Below, piece after piece: positions 38,430-38,641 of a DNA stretch of 38,641 bases. Position 1 is the first letter of the stretch. Each line of letters starts with the position of its first letter. The notes under the pieces were generated by a model. It saw nothing but the letters and a program-made list of their open reading frames with translations, was not told where the DNA came from and made no database searches. Source of the stretch: Actinomadura sp. BRA 177 (GTDB lineage Bacteria; Actinomycetota; Actinomycetes; Streptosporangiales; Streptosporangiaceae); the NCBI RefSeq assembly GCF_013372625.1, contig NZ_JABXFD010000340.1, positions 1 to 38,641 on the forward strand, written 5' to 3'. The position numbers and the translations under genes were made by a program.

Positions 38430-38641
38430 CCCCGGATGAGCGGCGCTTCACCGCGATCTACGACGCGTACCGCCAGAACGTGTGGGCGCACGCCGCCGGC
38501 CGCGCCGGGCGGCAGGCCGCGGACGAGGTGGTGAGCGAGACGTTCGCGATCGCGTGGCGGCGGTTCGCCGACGTCCCCGACTCGGCCCTGCCGTGGCTGC
38601 TCGGCGTCGCGCGGAACGTGCCTGTCCCTTATTACACTCTC
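38426..38641 (+). CDS. ECF RNA polymerase sigma factor, N-terminal part (runs off the end)
   Basis: Begins at GTG 38426 and runs to the window end. RRFTAIYDAYRQNVWAHAAG and DEVVSETFAIAWRRFADVP are region 2 of a sigma-70-family ECF factor; SALPWLLGVARNV begins the usual linker toward region 4. The last readable codons (VPVPYYTL) come from adapter-like sequence starting at 38622 and are not part of the protein. The promoter and class cannot be assigned from this fragment. Confidence 0.8.
   Translation, partial: MTPDERRFTAIYDAYRQNVWAHAAGRAGRQAADEVVSETFAIAWRRFADVPDSALPWLLGVARNVPVPYYTL
38622..38641 (+). other. Probable sequencing-adapter sequence at the contig end
   Basis: The last 20 bases, CTGTCCCTTATTACACTCTC, resemble the Nextera mosaic end CTGTCTCTTATACACATCT with about three differences. 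They interrupt the sigma factor just where its linker should continue, and are far less GC-rich than neighbouring coding sequence. Likely untrimmed adapter rather than genomic DNA. Confidence 0.7.

Overview
The window is high-GC DNA (about 70 % G+C by eye) from a filamentous actinomycete. A Streptosporangiales/Thermomonosporaceae-type genome such as Actinomadura is the best guess. Reasons: frequent GTG/TTG starts, many GTGA/ATGA start-stop overlaps, WhiB, a HTH-DUF5753/DUF397 pair, RsbW-like ATPases with SpoIIE-type phosphatases, Spo0M, a FadE5-type dehydrogenase and a membrane NACHT protein. No rRNA, tRNA, CRISPR array or intact insertion sequence was recognised. The last 20 bases resemble a Nextera transposon-end adapter, so the right edge is probably a raw contig end.

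Layout. 372-3822: three-gene 2-oxoacid dehydrogenase operon (E1 alpha, E1 beta, E2) ending in a strong hairpin. 3863-5686: small DUF6458 membrane protein and an OmpA-like lipoprotein. 5918-12361: accessory-looking block with a NACHT NTPase whose N-terminal membrane segment is split off by a G8 frameshift and whose C-terminal half is built from Gly-Leu-x-x repeats; a gene-poor stretch; the HTH-DUF5753/DUF397 pair divergent from an RsbW-like ATPase and two unknown proteins; and a 41-residue CxxCxGxG protein coupled to a protein-isoaspartate-type methyltransferase. 12416-21295: FadE5-like acyl-CoA dehydrogenase, UDP-glucose dehydrogenase, a guanidine-III riboswitch ahead of a Gdx-type SMR exporter, Spo0M, a beta-helix membrane protein, an SDR, a rhomboid protease and a quinone-oxidoreductase-like MDR protein. 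21292-22936: WhiB, GNAT, DUF429.

22989-30261 is a divergent catabolic cluster: TetR, an NTF2-like protein and a phosphotransferase-DUF6285 fusion on one side; acyl-CoA ligase, VOC protein, carboxymuconolactone-decarboxylase-like protein, acyl-CoA dehydrogenase and SMP-30 lactonase on the other. The phosphotransferase and dehydrogenase resemble the two halves of animal ACAD10/ACAD11. This suggests that a hydroxy-acid is activated to a CoA ester, phosphorylated, and dehydrated by phosphate elimination. 30258-38641 is rich in regulation and envelope genes: short SepF-like protein, HTH protein, second RsbW-like ATPase, secreted protein ending exactly in LPVTG, L,D-transpeptidase lipoprotein, MarR, a SpoIIE-type phosphatase with an Asp-to-Asn change, a three-gene phosphorelay (response regulator-SpoIIE, CHASE3-like kinase, single-domain regulator) with an apparent one-base deletion in its first gene, and the start of an ECF sigma factor.

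Strongest observations: the guanidine-III riboswitch with a visible anti-Shine-Dalgarno arrangement; the ACAD11-like split kinase/dehydrogenase cluster; the frameshifted, repeat-built membrane NACHT gene; the CxxCxGxG mini-protein/methyltransferase pair; the double palindrome between whiB and the GNAT gene; and four convergent gene pairs that share a CTAG as overlapping stop codons.
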